Assembly: GCA_037957365.1 (NCBI GenBank)
Contig: JARHVA010008350.1
Span: 76,001 to 140,000 of the forward strand
DNA: 64,000 nucleotides
Direction: 5' to 3'
Origin: Torreya grandis
Lineage: Eukaryota > Streptophyta > Pinopsida > Cupressales > Taxaceae
Both the position numbers and the translations under genes were made by a program. Position 1 is the first letter of the stretch. The number at the start of each line of letters is the position of its first letter. The notes under the pieces are model-generated. The model saw only the letters and a program-made list of their open reading frames with translations, did no database searches and was not told the DNA's origin. Below, one piece after another: positions 1-11,639 of this stretch.

Positions 1-369
1 GATTGAGGGACCAGCTTAAGAGACCAATTCTTCAAGGGATTTAATTGAAACATAAGATGCTAGAGATTGTCATATGGATATGGACCAGTAGCTGATAATT
101 TCAAAAGGAATGACTTCCTCAGTTGCTCCCCTTAAAAAAGATAGAAATATGCCCCTTACCAGGAAAATTGGGGACCCAGGGGCAGCAAGAAGCAGTAAAT
201 CTTGTCCCCATCTCAGACTTTAACAAAAAGACCTTAAGAAAGGAGGGGGATAGAAATCTATCAAGCTTGGTAGAAAAAAGGACCAGGAAAAGATCAAGCT
301 AATATGAGAGACTTTGGTGGAATCAAGGTTAGTAAAAACTCTGGATGCACACTTTTTGAGCCCTCTGAA
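1..369 (+). other. LINE sequence upstream of ORF2 (ORF1 tail or spacer)
   Basis: The stretch before the endonuclease start holds no long reading frame. By position it should be the end of ORF1 and the ORF1-ORF2 spacer. I see no zinc knuckle or RNA-binding motif that would confirm ORF1. Confidence 0.4.
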
Positions 370-1119
370 ATGATTATAATATCTTGGAATGTAAGGGGTT
401 TGAACAATAGCCACAGATAAAATGATGTTAACAACCTAATTAAAAGTCATAGGCTGGATGTCCTTTTCTTGCAAGAGACTAAGCTTTCAGTTGAAGACAT
501 GTCCAGACTTGCACCCAAGTTGTGGTGGCAAGGAAAATGTCAATGCATTGGCGCTACCTGATACTCAAGAGGACTATCTTATCTATGGAGCCCATGAAAG
601 ATTGGTCTCATAGGCTGGTTGACTTCTAAGTACTCCATGACTATGATTTATTATAGATTTGAGATGGGGGAAGTCATTCTCTTCTCCAATATCTATGCTC
701 CCAATGATTGACAGGGTAAAAACTCCTTATAGGGCCACATAAGTTTTGTCTGTAGCCTAGCCCCCTTCCACCCTTGGATTATGGTAGGTGATTTTAATGC
801 TATTCTTGATTTGATTGAAAAGAGTGGTGGCACGTCAAGGCTGGACCCATCTGCTTTGATAATGCACAACTACATTGAAATTTTGAATTTAGTTGATGTC
901 AGGCCCAATAATGGATAGTTTACCTAGAACAACTGTAGGAGTGGGAAACATTGTATTGCTAAGAGACTTGACCATTTTCTAGTCTCAAATTTTTGGGTTG
1001 GAGGTATGTGGTTTATGAGGTCTAAAATTTTGGACTAGAGAGGATCAGACTATTGGCCCATCAAGCTTAATAGTGTCTCATAGTATCACCTGCACTTTCC
1101 TTCCTTCAGATTTCAACTC
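370..1119 (+). pseudogene. LINE ORF2, AP endonuclease domain
   Basis: The endonuclease nicks target DNA to prime reverse transcription. The ATG at 370 is chosen because it starts the family motif directly (MIIISWNVRGLN). Further motifs follow in frame: DVLFLQETK at 457-483 with the catalytic Glu, GDFNA at about 787-801, and the C-terminal S-D-H region at 1045-1053, which here reads S-D-Y. His in that motif is catalytic in the exonuclease-endonuclease-phosphatase superfamily, and His to Tyr is a single C-to-T change. I count nine in-frame stops, several at positions where Trp or Gln is usual, and no frameshift. The domain is inactive. Confidence 0.9.
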
Positions 1120-3180
1120 ATGTGGCTACGGGATCAATCTCTACATGAGTGTGTTGCCAATTGGTGGTGTTGGGGTAGGCCTGCCCATGGTATGATGATG
1201 TACATTTTTGCCAAAACACTGCAATATGTGAAGTACAAGCTCAAGTGGTGGAATCACCAAAGTTTTGGGAACATTTTCCATGCTATGCCTACTACACAAA
1301 CCAAGCTTGATGGTATCACGAGAATAATAAGGGAAGAAGAACTGACTAAAAACTTACTAAAAGAAGAAACATAGGCTATGAAAGACCAAGAGGAATGTGA
1401 GCTATAAGAGGAAATTTTTTGGAAGCAGAAAGCTCAAGTTAAATGGCTCTAAGAGGGGGATATAAATACATCCTTTTTCTTCAATTTGTCCAAATCCAAG
1501 AGACATGGAAATTCTATTTCAACACTGGTCAATGAAAGAGGTGAGTTCTTTAACTCTTTTCTGGCAATTTCAGAGGAGGTAGTGTAGTACTTCTCTACTC
1601 TCTTCAGGGAAGATGCTAATGGGGAATCACCAGAAGAAACTTAGGTTCTCTTCTACATTCTGTCATTGATGACGTGTGAAATGAATGAAAATTTAATGAA
1701 ACCAATCACACTAGGAGAGCTTGAGGAAACCATCATTCAGATGAAAAAAGGGAAAGTGGTTGGACTTGACAGCTTCCCAGCTGAATTCTACCAAGAATTC
1801 TGGGATATCATCAAACTTGACCTTTTAGCTATTGTCCAAGAATCTCAGTGGAATAAACAAATGTTTAAGGCTACAAATGCGACCTATCTTGCTCTCATAC
1901 CCAAATGCGAAGGTGGTGATAGGCTAAGTCAATTCCACCCTATATCCCTTTACAATGTTGTTTACAAAATTATATCTAAAATCATTGTAAATAGGTTAAA
2001 AAGAGGGTTGAGTACTGTGATCTCAGAAGAGCAGAGTGGTTTTGTGGAAGGCAAGCAAATCTTGGACGGTATTATTATTGATGTTGAGTCCATTCACTCC
2101 ATGGCTAGCTCAAAACATAAGGTGATGTTCATTAAATTGGACATGGCCAAAGCCTTTGATAGGGTCAGATGGTCATTCCTATAGAAGGTTCTTATTGCTT
2201 TTGGCTTTGCTAATGAATGGACTTAATGGGTCATGAGCTGCATTTCCTCAGCTTCCTTCTCAGTGCTTATCAATGGAGAACACACAAAGCTTTTTGGTGC
2301 TACAAGAGGGCTACGATAAGGTGATCCTCTATCTTCGTATCTTTTTCTTCTCCTTGCTAAAGGTTTGGGGAGGTTGCTCAGCAAGAACAGATGGGAAGGA
2401 CATATCCAAGGATGGCAATGGTTAGGGGAATTATCGATGCAATCATACCTATAATTTGCTAATGACACTGCCCTTATGGGCATGGCCACAATGACTGAAG
2501 CTGCTAATTTATGTAGGGTGTTAGATGTTTATCTAATGGCCTTGAGACAAAAGGTCAATGAAGATAAGTCATCCATCTTCTTCTTCAATACTCTGGGCCC
2601 TATTCAGCAGCAAATCGTGAGGACTCTGCATTTTTAAATTGGGACTCCTCCCTTGATTTATTTGGGTATCCCTATCTTGGCTGGCCGTACATCCAAAGAA
2701 TCTTGGCAAATTATTTTGGATAAATTTTAGGTGAAAGTGAATCATTGGACACATAGGTGGTTATCCTTTGCGGGTTGGGTTTAACTTATCCAATTTGTGG
2801 TGCAGGCCTTACCCATTTACAGGTGTATGCTCCAAGTTGCCTTAATGGGATTCGTTAAGGAGTTTGATTTGGTTACCAAACAATTCTTATGGGTTGGTAA
2901 TCTAAACTCCACTAAATGGAGCCTTACTAGATGGGAGATTGTCTGCAGCCCCGAAAAATATGGTGGGCTCAGTCTAAGGTAGAAAGACCTAAATGGTATT
3001 GCTTTAGCGGCCAAACTTTATTAGCAAATGTGCATCAAACAAGACAAAGCTTGGGCCAGAATTCTCTCACAGAAGTACTACTCTAGAGCCATTCAGAGGG
3101 ACATTCCTCACTATCCACTTATTGGGAAAGGTTTAGTAATATGGGGTACTCTCAAAAAAGGGGCTGCTCTCATTAAGAAT
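1120..3180 (+). pseudogene. LINE ORF2, reverse transcriptase domain
   Basis: This is the non-LTR reverse transcriptase. It continues in the same frame as the endonuclease. Recognisable blocks include KGKVVGLDSFPAEFYQ near 1747, YLALIPKCEG, HPISLYNVVYKIISKI, SGFVEGKQILDGI, KLDMAKAFDRV near 2138-2170, and the GDPLS block near 2322. The catalytic F-A-D-D box at 2455-2466 reads F-A-N-D, a G-to-A change that removes an essential metal-binding Asp. The thumb and connection follow (YLGIPILAGR, FLWVGN, GGLSLR). About a dozen stops interrupt it; one replaces the usual Gln just before GDPL. Confidence 0.93.
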
Positions 3181-4680
3181 AGTTTATTTTGGATTTGTAA
3201 ATAGGGATCCAAAGCCCTCTTTTGGTCTGACTCTTGGGATGGTTATCCTCCCATCATTTCTCAGCTTCCAAATTTGTTGAACCTTTGTCAGAGATTCCTT
3301 GATGCTACCTAGTCTCGGGTGAGTGACTTCAAAGTTTATATTACTCAAGGACAGGTGGAGGTAGCTCACTAGAAAGCTCCTAAAACTTGGCTTGTTAATG
3401 GGATGCAGGAAGAGAATGAGGAGCTATTGAGCATCCTTTCTAGGCATTGCTATAGTCCTATTCAGGAGGAGGATGAGCTAGCTTGGTCTCCTAATCCCAA
3501 GGGAGCTTACATAGTTTCATCTGGATATCAGTCTTTACTTCTTCAGAGATTGGGCAAGGGGGAAGTGCATTGGTGAAGATAGGTCTGGAATAATTTCACA
3601 TGGCCTAAATGTAACTTTTTTGCTTGGATGCTAGCTTGGAATAGGTGCTTGACCTGGGATAATCTTCAAAAGAGAGGTTTCTAAGGCCCTTATATATGTG
3701 TTATGTGTGGAGTGGCCTAGGAGGATTCAACACACCTTTTTTTGCATTGCCCCTTTGCCTTCTAACTCTGGCATTATTGGTGGGATGTTTGGCAGCGCCA
3801 TGTTTTCATGATAAATATGTGTTCAATTTCTAGAATGGAAGGTGGGAACCCCCCTCAAGGATGCCCTTCTTGTAGGACATATGGCTAGGCGGCCCCATTT
3901 TTGTGTTCTAGTAGATTTGGCTTGAGATAAATAGGCAAATTTTTTGGGGGGTGAGGGTCATGGTGCAGCAAGTATGGTAGAAAGTGGTGGGGATGATCCA
4001 AGAAACCATCCAAGTAAAGAGCATGATCTACCTTCCTTTGACCAAATCGGATGCTCAAGTGGTGGCGTGACTTGGATTCCAGTAGTTAATTGGTAAGTCA
4101 GTGTGTGTTAGGAGGAGCAAGCAGGTCAAGGAGCAGATTCTCAAGACTGGTCAGTGGCAACGCCCTCTAGTGGGATTCTCAAGATCAATACGGATGGTTC
4201 CTCCAGAGGTAATATGGGACCTGTAGGTACTGAAGGGATATAAAGGGATTCTAAAGGTACGGTGATTTTTCTTTTTGCAATTCTTGAGGGGCTATAAACC
4301 ATTAACATGATGGAAGGTTAGGCCATTCTTTATGCCCTTGAGAAGGCCCAGGTGTTAGGTTGGCATAGGATTATCTATGAATTAGACTCTCAAGTCTTGA
4401 TTAACCTGCTCATTAAGAGGAAAGTGGTGTACACCAATTGGCAACTATCTCTTATTATGTAACAGATTTTATGGATTTGCTCACTTATGGATAACATTAA
4501 TTTTGCTCACATTCTATGAGAATGGAATAGGGTAGTGGATCTTTTAGCTAAATGGGCGTCTGACCATTTGAATGGTGGAAACATTGAGGATTGGTGGTCT
4601 CTCTCCTCGATGTTGCGTTCTAATTTGGAAAGAATTCTGGAGGCTGATAGGGAGGTTCATAGTATTATTTAGTTGGGCGT
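3181..4680 (+). pseudogene. LINE ORF2 C-terminus: zf-RVT and RNase H
   Basis: The zf-RVT region (about 3590-3770) shows WPKCNFFAWMLAWNRCLTWD followed by CVMCG and HLFLHCPF, the usual Cys/His spacing. After about 3840 the frame shifts, the first clear indel damage in ORF2. An RNase H domain follows from about 4174: NTDGSS holds the first catalytic Asp, ELDSQVLINLL the third acidic site, and VVDLLAKWASDH the last Asp. An Ile-Trp-Leu-Glu block near 3905 links the two. Stops and frameshifts make it non-functional. RNase H would remove the RNA strand after first-strand synthesis. Confidence 0.87.
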
Positions 4681-4795
4681 GTGCCTAGTTTTTCAGTTTT
4701 TATTGCTTTCTTCTGGGGTTTTTTCCCCCCATTCTTCTTGTAATTCTTTTCTTTCCTTATTAATATTATTTTTACCCCTTTTTTCATTAAAAAAA

Positions 4796-6984
4796 TTGTA
4801 GTGGATATGAGGTATTGGAAGATAGGTTCTTGGTTGGTTTGATTCTTCAATTTACGATATGTTAAAAACTACATGAAGAATGGAGAGAAATGAATCTCAC
4901 ACCTCAAATAAGAATTAATAAAAATAAAATATTGAAGTCAATCAAATCATACACTAATATATGTTAAATCCTAGAGTTTCAATCATCTCTCTTTTGGCTT
5001 ATGCCTTAGAAAGTGTAAAGGGGAAATCAGCTTGAATAGGTCCTAAACAAGGTAGTCTATGTTTAGTTTTAGGTTATGTTTAGGTACTCAAGAATACGTC
5101 TGTATTGGTTTGAGTACATGGCTTGGTGCTTGTGGTTTACTCCCCTTAATTCATGATCCCATAGCTAGTGTAGGTGATTATAAGAGTTTATACTCAAACA
5201 GAGAGCTGAGTTGGTTTTTCCCTTGGTGATTACATCCAAGTAAAATAACTGGTAAAGGGTAAGGTGATCTACTAGGTGATGAAATTCTAGTTGGACCTTT
5301 TCTTAAGTTAATTTTATGTTTGTTTTGTGCAATTGGTTTGGTTATATAATATTTGTGAAATATGGTTAATTTGCTTTGCTTAATTAATCTAGGTGAACTA
5401 GAAACAAGAAAGCAAACAATAGATGCAAGGTTTATTTTAAAGTCAAAATAAAATTTAAAATTTACTTAAATGCATAAAAAATATCTAAATTCAAGATTAA
5501 AATGTAATTTGTAATCCTAGGATGATTTATCTTTTTATTTCTTTTAAGGATGCAAAGAAAAAAAAACTTTAACTTTTCTTAAAATACAACTAAAACTTAT
5601 GTTTTTGGTTTTTATTGAGTAAGAAGGAAAGATTAATTTTCATATAATGCAACTAAATTAATCCCACTAATGTAACTATAAAGGTCATAAATCATCTATG
5701 AACCTAGGAAAACTCATATTCCCCACTGTGTGTGCCAAAATATTTCTGTTTAATTTTTGCTTTTTCTTAAGTGTGAAAAGAAGAAACTAGTTACGAAGGG
5801 TGTGGAAGAATATCTATTTAATTTCATGCATTGGATCTAAGTGATTATGGATATATCCTCTTTATATTTATTATATTACCTTCAAATAATAAAACACTAA
5901 AATAAACTTGTTTTTTAGACAATTAGATGGGTGGATTGCCTAGTGTGAGCTAGATCCTAAAAGTGAAAGCTTTCTAGGAGGCTATCAATCCACCTTATTT
6001 AAATGTATTATTACATTAAATTATATAAAAATAAAATTAAAACTATAAAACAAATGAATTTAATACAATATAATTAAATTCTTTGCTAAGTTACCAATAT
6101 AAATCAACTAGTTCGGTTATACTAATGCTGAAAATTGGTTGAGGCAAAATGGTGGTTTTGGTTTGGTTTATGAAAAGAGTCAAAAGGAAATGATAAGGTT
6201 CTGATTTATTTGGTAAATTTTTAAATGGGTAAATTATAATCAATAAACTTAATGCAAATGGTAAAAGGGGTTATGCGTTCAAGAGGTCAAGATGGCAAGG
6301 AGGTAAAAGGGGTAAATGGCCAAGGTGGTAAGAAGGAGGTAAAGGGTGAATGGAAATAGAAGTAAATGGATAAGAGGGTAGGGAGTTAAAGGGATTAAAA
6401 TAGAAGATAAAAATGGGATAAAGGTGTTAGGTCAAGGAAATAAGAAGGCCAAGAAATGAAGGAAATGGAATACTAAAAATCAAACAAATGTTACCTTGAT
6501 GCTTGATGAAGATGGCTAATGAAGATGTTGTTGATGGATCTTGAGACAATTTTGGTAGAGCTTCATTGATTTGATATTTTCTTCTCCAAGATAATTATGA
6601 CGTCCATAATGATGACCTCCTTCAAAAACCTACAGCAAAATGTTAAGAACTAAAGACTAACTTCCAACTTAACCTTTGGTGAAGGAGAGGGGGGTATTTA
6701 TAGTATTTGATGTGAAGAAACATGCCAAAATAGAGAAATAGTCAAGAAATTCAAATTTATCTAAGTGGGTCTCATAAATAATTCAAGGATGAGGTTGGTG
6801 GGGATTCCCACTTTGATCATAAGTCTCCCATTTGGTTTTGTATGTCTCCCACCTTGTATATGAATCCAGTTTTGAATGGAAATCATGCACATGAGTTTAA
6901 ATGGGACTAAAGACTTTTCACCACCATTTTTTGTCTTCATAAAAGCACTTAAAGTGATGGCTCACCAAATTTGGTTCCATTTTC
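4796..6984. other. AT-rich spacer, no gene
   Basis: I see no reading frame with recognisable protein similarity on either strand, and no LTR termini. The only structure I can support is the hairpin at 5930-5994. G-rich purine runs on the + strand (GGTAAA-like, 6250-6450) are low complexity. Confidence 0.6.
5930..5994. repeat. Hairpin with 9-bp perfect arms
   Basis: GGTGGATTG at 5930-5938 is exactly complementary to CAATCCACC at 5986-5994. Directly inside the left arm is CCTAG, matched by CTAGG further in, so a second stem is possible. It could be a relic of a small foldback element; no target duplication is evident. Confidence 0.45.
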
Positions 6985-7498
6985 CATGTGGATTTACATC
7001 ATATCTCAATAGTAGAGATCTCAAAACTTTTTGTACCATGACTGAATCTTCTAACTTTTCTCCAAGACCTTGAATCTAAATAACTGTTTGATCAAACCAT
7101 AAAAGGCAACTTGCTATATTTTCTTCCTCTTCCATCTTAAAACTATCTTTTGATAGTCTAAATCTTAGCTTGATAAACCTTTCCATCACCTTTGTAAATA
7201 TTATCAAGCTTTACCCAAGTTTCATGAGCAGATTTACATTGTATAACTTTAACAAATTTTGATTCACATAAAACACATAAAATAGCATTTAAAGATTTAT
7301 CATTATTTTCACTTGCCTTTCTTTACACCAGAGTAGTTACAAGTGTCGATGGCTCTTCATATTCCTCCACCACTGCTTGTCAAATGTTAAATCCAAGGGC
7401 AATCAAATAAGTCATCATCCTTATGCTCCAAAAAAATAATTTGTCCCAATAAATAAAGGTGCCTTATTTTTAGAAAAACCTTCATGTGATCTAGCCAT
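6985..7498 (-). pseudogene. Sirevirus-like copia gag fragment (S0)
   Basis: This is the N-terminal half of a Ty1/copia gag, the structural capsid protein. The ATG at 7496-7498 opens MARSHEGFSKNKAPLF, which matches the start of the gag copies at 9572, 41875 and 51994 in this window. Further shared blocks are YLIALGFNI, RKASENNDKSLNAILC, ETWVKLDNIYKGDGKVYQAK and IQGLGEK. Several stops and frame changes are present. The similarity ends near 6985, where the rest of the element is missing. Upstream on the same strand are a degraded primer-binding site and an LTR, so this is a truncated element rather than a lone fragment. Confidence 0.82.
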
Positions 7499-7546
7499 CA
7501 CGATTTCTCAGATCTACCTTCAATTTGTAAATTTTTTTCAAAAATA

Positions 7547-7566
7547 AACCTAATTTGATAACAATT
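7547..7566 (-). other. Degraded tRNA-Met primer-binding site of S0
   Basis: Read on the minus strand the site is ATTGTTATCAAATTAGG, close to the plant initiator-tRNA-Met site TGGTATCAGAGC. It sits between the LTR end and the gag start, exactly where a PBS should be. Confidence 0.6.
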
Positions 7567-7698
7567 TTTAAGCACAAAATATATTGAGAGGGGGGCATGA
7601 ATTAGTATATTATATATCTTTTACTTAATCTATTTTTTTTTTTAAACCACTTAATCACACATTCAAGATATGCAATAAAACTAAAACAATAACATGCA

Positions 7699-7702
<4 letters not shown>

Positions 7703-7752
<50 letters not shown>
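7703..7752. repeat. (GA)25 microsatellite
   Basis: Uninterrupted GA dinucleotide repeat inside the S0 LTR. On the minus strand it gives an artefactual Ser-Leu reading frame. Confidence 0.98.
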
Positions 7753-7754
<2 letters not shown>

Positions 7755-8224
7755 ATATTTTTATGTGGAAACCCAAAGTGGGAAAAAACATGGAGAACAA
7801 TCTCAAGTATATGAATGAGCACCAACTCAAATTACAAAGTTTGTAAGCACCAATTTGTAGGAGTTCCAATCCCTTTGTTGAGCACCAAAACATGAAATAT
7901 TTGTGAGCACCAACCCCTTACAAAAATTTGTGATCACCAACCCATAATATCACCAACCCCTCTTGTGTATAAAATGCAACTATCTCTTAATGTTGCTTAC
8001 TCGATAAATGATAGAACTCTACAATATCTCCTACTTTTCTCTCCATTTTTTTTTATATAAAAAAAATTACAAAACCATGCACTCTCTTGCATATACTAAT
8101 GGATTCTCAATCCTTTATTTATATATTTCCTTATAACCTTTGGCATTCACCCTTTGTGACCCTTCAATCCTCAGAGAAAATGGTGCCAAACTTGCATGAC
8201 CCTTCATATCCTTGCATTTGAAAA

Positions 8225-8440
8225 GTCACATGGTGATCCTCCATAAGTATATGCATCCTTTCTTCTTTTGTCTTTATATTTCTGACCTTTCAAATTCCTT
8301 AAGATGACTCTTCATGGAAAAATGCACCATACCCTCTTTTGTCTTCACTTGGTGACTCTTGAAATTCCTCAAGATGACTCTTCATGAGAAAATGCATCCC
8401 ATTCATCCTTTGTCTTTACCCTGTGACTCTTTGAATTCTC
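8225..8440. repeat. Minisatellite, ~70-bp unit, about three copies
   Basis: Units begin TGACCTTTCAAATTCC at 8283, TGACTCTTGAAATTCC at 8353 and TGACTCTTTGAATTC at 8424, giving periods of 70 and 71 bp. The shared core is AAGATGACTCTTCATG followed by AAAATGCA. A more diverged unit precedes them from about 8225. Confidence 0.8.
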
Positions 8441-8584
8441 CATGGGACCTCTTTTGAATTTTAAATAACCACTAATATATTCATTAAATATAAATAAATA
8501 TCAACACACATTAGCCAAGATATGAATATTAAAAACACTATTAAATGTTATGGGGCCTTTATCACCAATAATGCAAGACCTTTA

Positions 8585-9500
<916 letters not shown>

Positions 9501-9502
9501 AT

Positions 9503-9514
9503 TAGTATCAGATC
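9503..9514 (+). other. Primer-binding site of S1
   Basis: TAGTATCAGATC resembles the initiator tRNA-Met primer site TGGTATCAGAGC and lies directly after the LTR end, upstream of the gag ATG at 9572. Confidence 0.7.
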
Positions 9515-9571
9515 TCTAGTTCCTAATAATAAGCTTAATCAAATCAAGTAGATCTTGGATAGCGAATAAAA

Positions 9572-11520
9572 ATGGCTAGTCAAGAAGGCTCTTCCTCCAG
9601 CAAAATACCTCTCTATGATGGATCAAACTATGAATTTTGGAGAATTAGAATGGAATAAAATTTATATTCATTAGGGTCTGATGTATGGATATTTACTATA
9701 AATGGATATATAGATCCTACTACAACTCCTATTGATTAGGCTACCAAGAAATCATATAGGAGCAATGCCAAGGATATGAATGCTATTCTATGTGAATTGT
9801 CTAATTTAGATTTTATCAAAGTGATGAATTGTTAAAATGTATAAGATATCTAGAAAAAATTGAAGAGCATATATGAAGGTGATGATAAGGTAAAGTAGGC
9901 TAAGTTGAAAACATTTAAAGGTAAGTTTGAAAGCCTTAAAATGAATGAATAAGAGAAAATTGTAGACTAATTTATTAGAGTAGATTAAATAGTCAAGGTA
10001 ATCAAAGGCCTTGGAGAAGAGATGAAAGATATGGTCATTTTAAAAAAGGTTCTAAGATCTCTTCCATCAAGGTATGACTCAAAAATCTCTCTAATAGAGG
10101 AAGCAAGAGATCTGGATAAACTCACTGTTGATGAGTTATATAGAACATTCATAGCCTATGAGATGAGAATGGGAGAAATAGATACCTTTAAGAGAATATG
10201 AATTCAAATAATCCAAACCACTAAAGGAAGAACCACCTACATCCAAATCTAAGGAGATTGATGGAGAAGAATTCAACCTTGTCAAAATATTAAGAAGAGG
10301 GTCTAGAAAGTATAAAGGTAAGTTACCCTTTAAATGCTTTAATTGTGGTAAAGTAGGACATTTTAATTTTAAGTTCCAGTATAATAAAAAGTATAACTTT
10401 AATCAAGAAGAGGATAGTATAAAGGTGGAAACCCACTATTCTAAGAATAATAACTTATTCAAAAACAAGAAAAGATTTTACATAAAAGAAGATAGTGATT
10501 CATTGGATAATAGAGATAGTTTTTATGATGACCATGCCTATACTTTTGTGGCTAAGCAAAAGGATGTCCATGACATTAGGATCATATTTTATCGAGAAAT
10601 AAGAAGTTGAAGAATCAAATGAAGAAGAAGGAGAAGTGGATCTAGAGTGTGAAATCATTTGTGCTCTAGATGAAATTGATAAGATAAAAAAGTGAACTCC
10701 AAATAGAAGAAGCTTGGACAAAAAGAGATTGAAAAAATGTCCAAAAGTCTTAAAAAATCTAATCATATGGTGGTTAGCCTATAGACACAATTTGAGGAGG
10801 CCAAAATAATAAAATATGTAGTCAAACTTGAACTACAATCTAAATTTGGTGAATGCATGAATTTAGAATTAGAGATAGCGGCTTTGAGAAAAGAACTTGA
10901 GAAAGTTAAAGAATAATTAGACAAAGTCTGAAGCTAAAAGGGGGTTCAATAATTCTTGATGAGTTAATAAACTCTCAATAGCCATAGAAAAAGATCTAGT
11001 ATTGATTATGAAAAAGGGAAAAGTCCCATAACTAGTACATCTACTAACCTATATGACAACTTCAAAGCAGAAGGAGAATCAGGAACAAAGAAAGAGAAAG
11101 CTTACAATAATACAAAGATAGACACAAACACTGCTAATGTGAAGAAAGCTAAAGGAGAAAATAAACCTAAATAAAAGAAGAAGAATAATGATAAAATCTT
11201 TGTAAAATCAAAGAATATGTAGAACATAAAGTTAGGTAATGGAGATGGTTTCATAAGGGTGGAAGATTTTAAGAAGCCATAGTTAAGAAGCTTTCCTCAT
11301 CCTGTGCAAAGAAATGTTATAACTAGGCATTCCTCATCTTTATATGGTTATTATTATACCTATAATTAGTCTTGTCATAGGGATAATGATTGTAAAGTTT
11401 TACCTAAAAGGATAATAAATTTTGTAAGAAAAAAATCATTTTCACCCTTGTTAGATACAAATGTAATATGTTATAATTGAAATAATTTATGTCACATAGC
11501 TAGACAATATAGAACAAACT
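9572..11520 (+). pseudogene. S1 gag (capsid/nucleocapsid)
   Basis: Gag packages the element RNA into cytoplasmic particles. The start MASQEGSSSSKIPLYDG is chosen by match to the other gag copies. The capsid part shows YEFWRIRME, SNAKDMNAILCEL, KVLRSLPSRYDSKIS and LTVDELYRTFIAYEMRMGE. The first zinc knuckle at about 10339-10380 reads C-F-N-C-G-K-V-G-H with the final Cys replaced by Phe. A Lys/Glu-rich, probably coiled-coil region follows to about 10920. A second knuckle (C-Y-N, stop, N-N-L-C-H) is visible near 11470. Many stops are present, often where Gln or Trp is expected, plus frame changes near 10200 and 10600. Confidence 0.87.
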
Positions 11521-11639
11521 TTGTAAGATAAAAAATACAAATTTAAAAGAAATACATGCATCCTAGTGTGAAAAAAGGCTCACAAGTATCTAAACAAGGG
11601 TAAAATAAGCCAAATAAGAAACCCAATGATGTGTGAAAA

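Larger units (their letters stand above)
1..4795 (+). mobile_element. Degenerate L1-type LINE, 5' truncated by window edge
   Basis: This is a non-LTR retrotransposon that would copy itself by target-primed reverse transcription. Domains appear in the expected L1 ORF2 order: AP-type endonuclease, reverse transcriptase, zf-RVT zinc-binding region and a C-terminal RNase H. The RNase H is typical of plant L1 lineages. A short poly(A) run at 4789-4795 marks the 3' end. The whole of 370 to about 3790 stays in one reading frame, interrupted only by stop codons. The endonuclease and RT active sites are both mutated, so the copy is dead. The start and any target-site duplication are outside the window. 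Confidence 0.93.
7570..8460 (-). mobile_element. Copia LTR of S0, minus strand
   Basis: The terminus near 7570-7606 aligns by eye with the inner end of the S3 5' LTR: both read ACTAATT, a C-run, TCTCAAT, then a T-rich end. The LTR also carries the GCACCAA phrases (7700-7940) seen in the other Sirevirus-like LTRs here. It holds a 25-unit GA microsatellite and a 70-bp minisatellite. The outer end is not clear; beyond 8460 the sequence starts to resemble the S1 LTR in the opposite orientation. Confidence 0.65.

Noticed and set aside
7681..7893. Minus-strand 70-codon frame
   Set aside because: Also created by the GA repeat within the S0 LTR.
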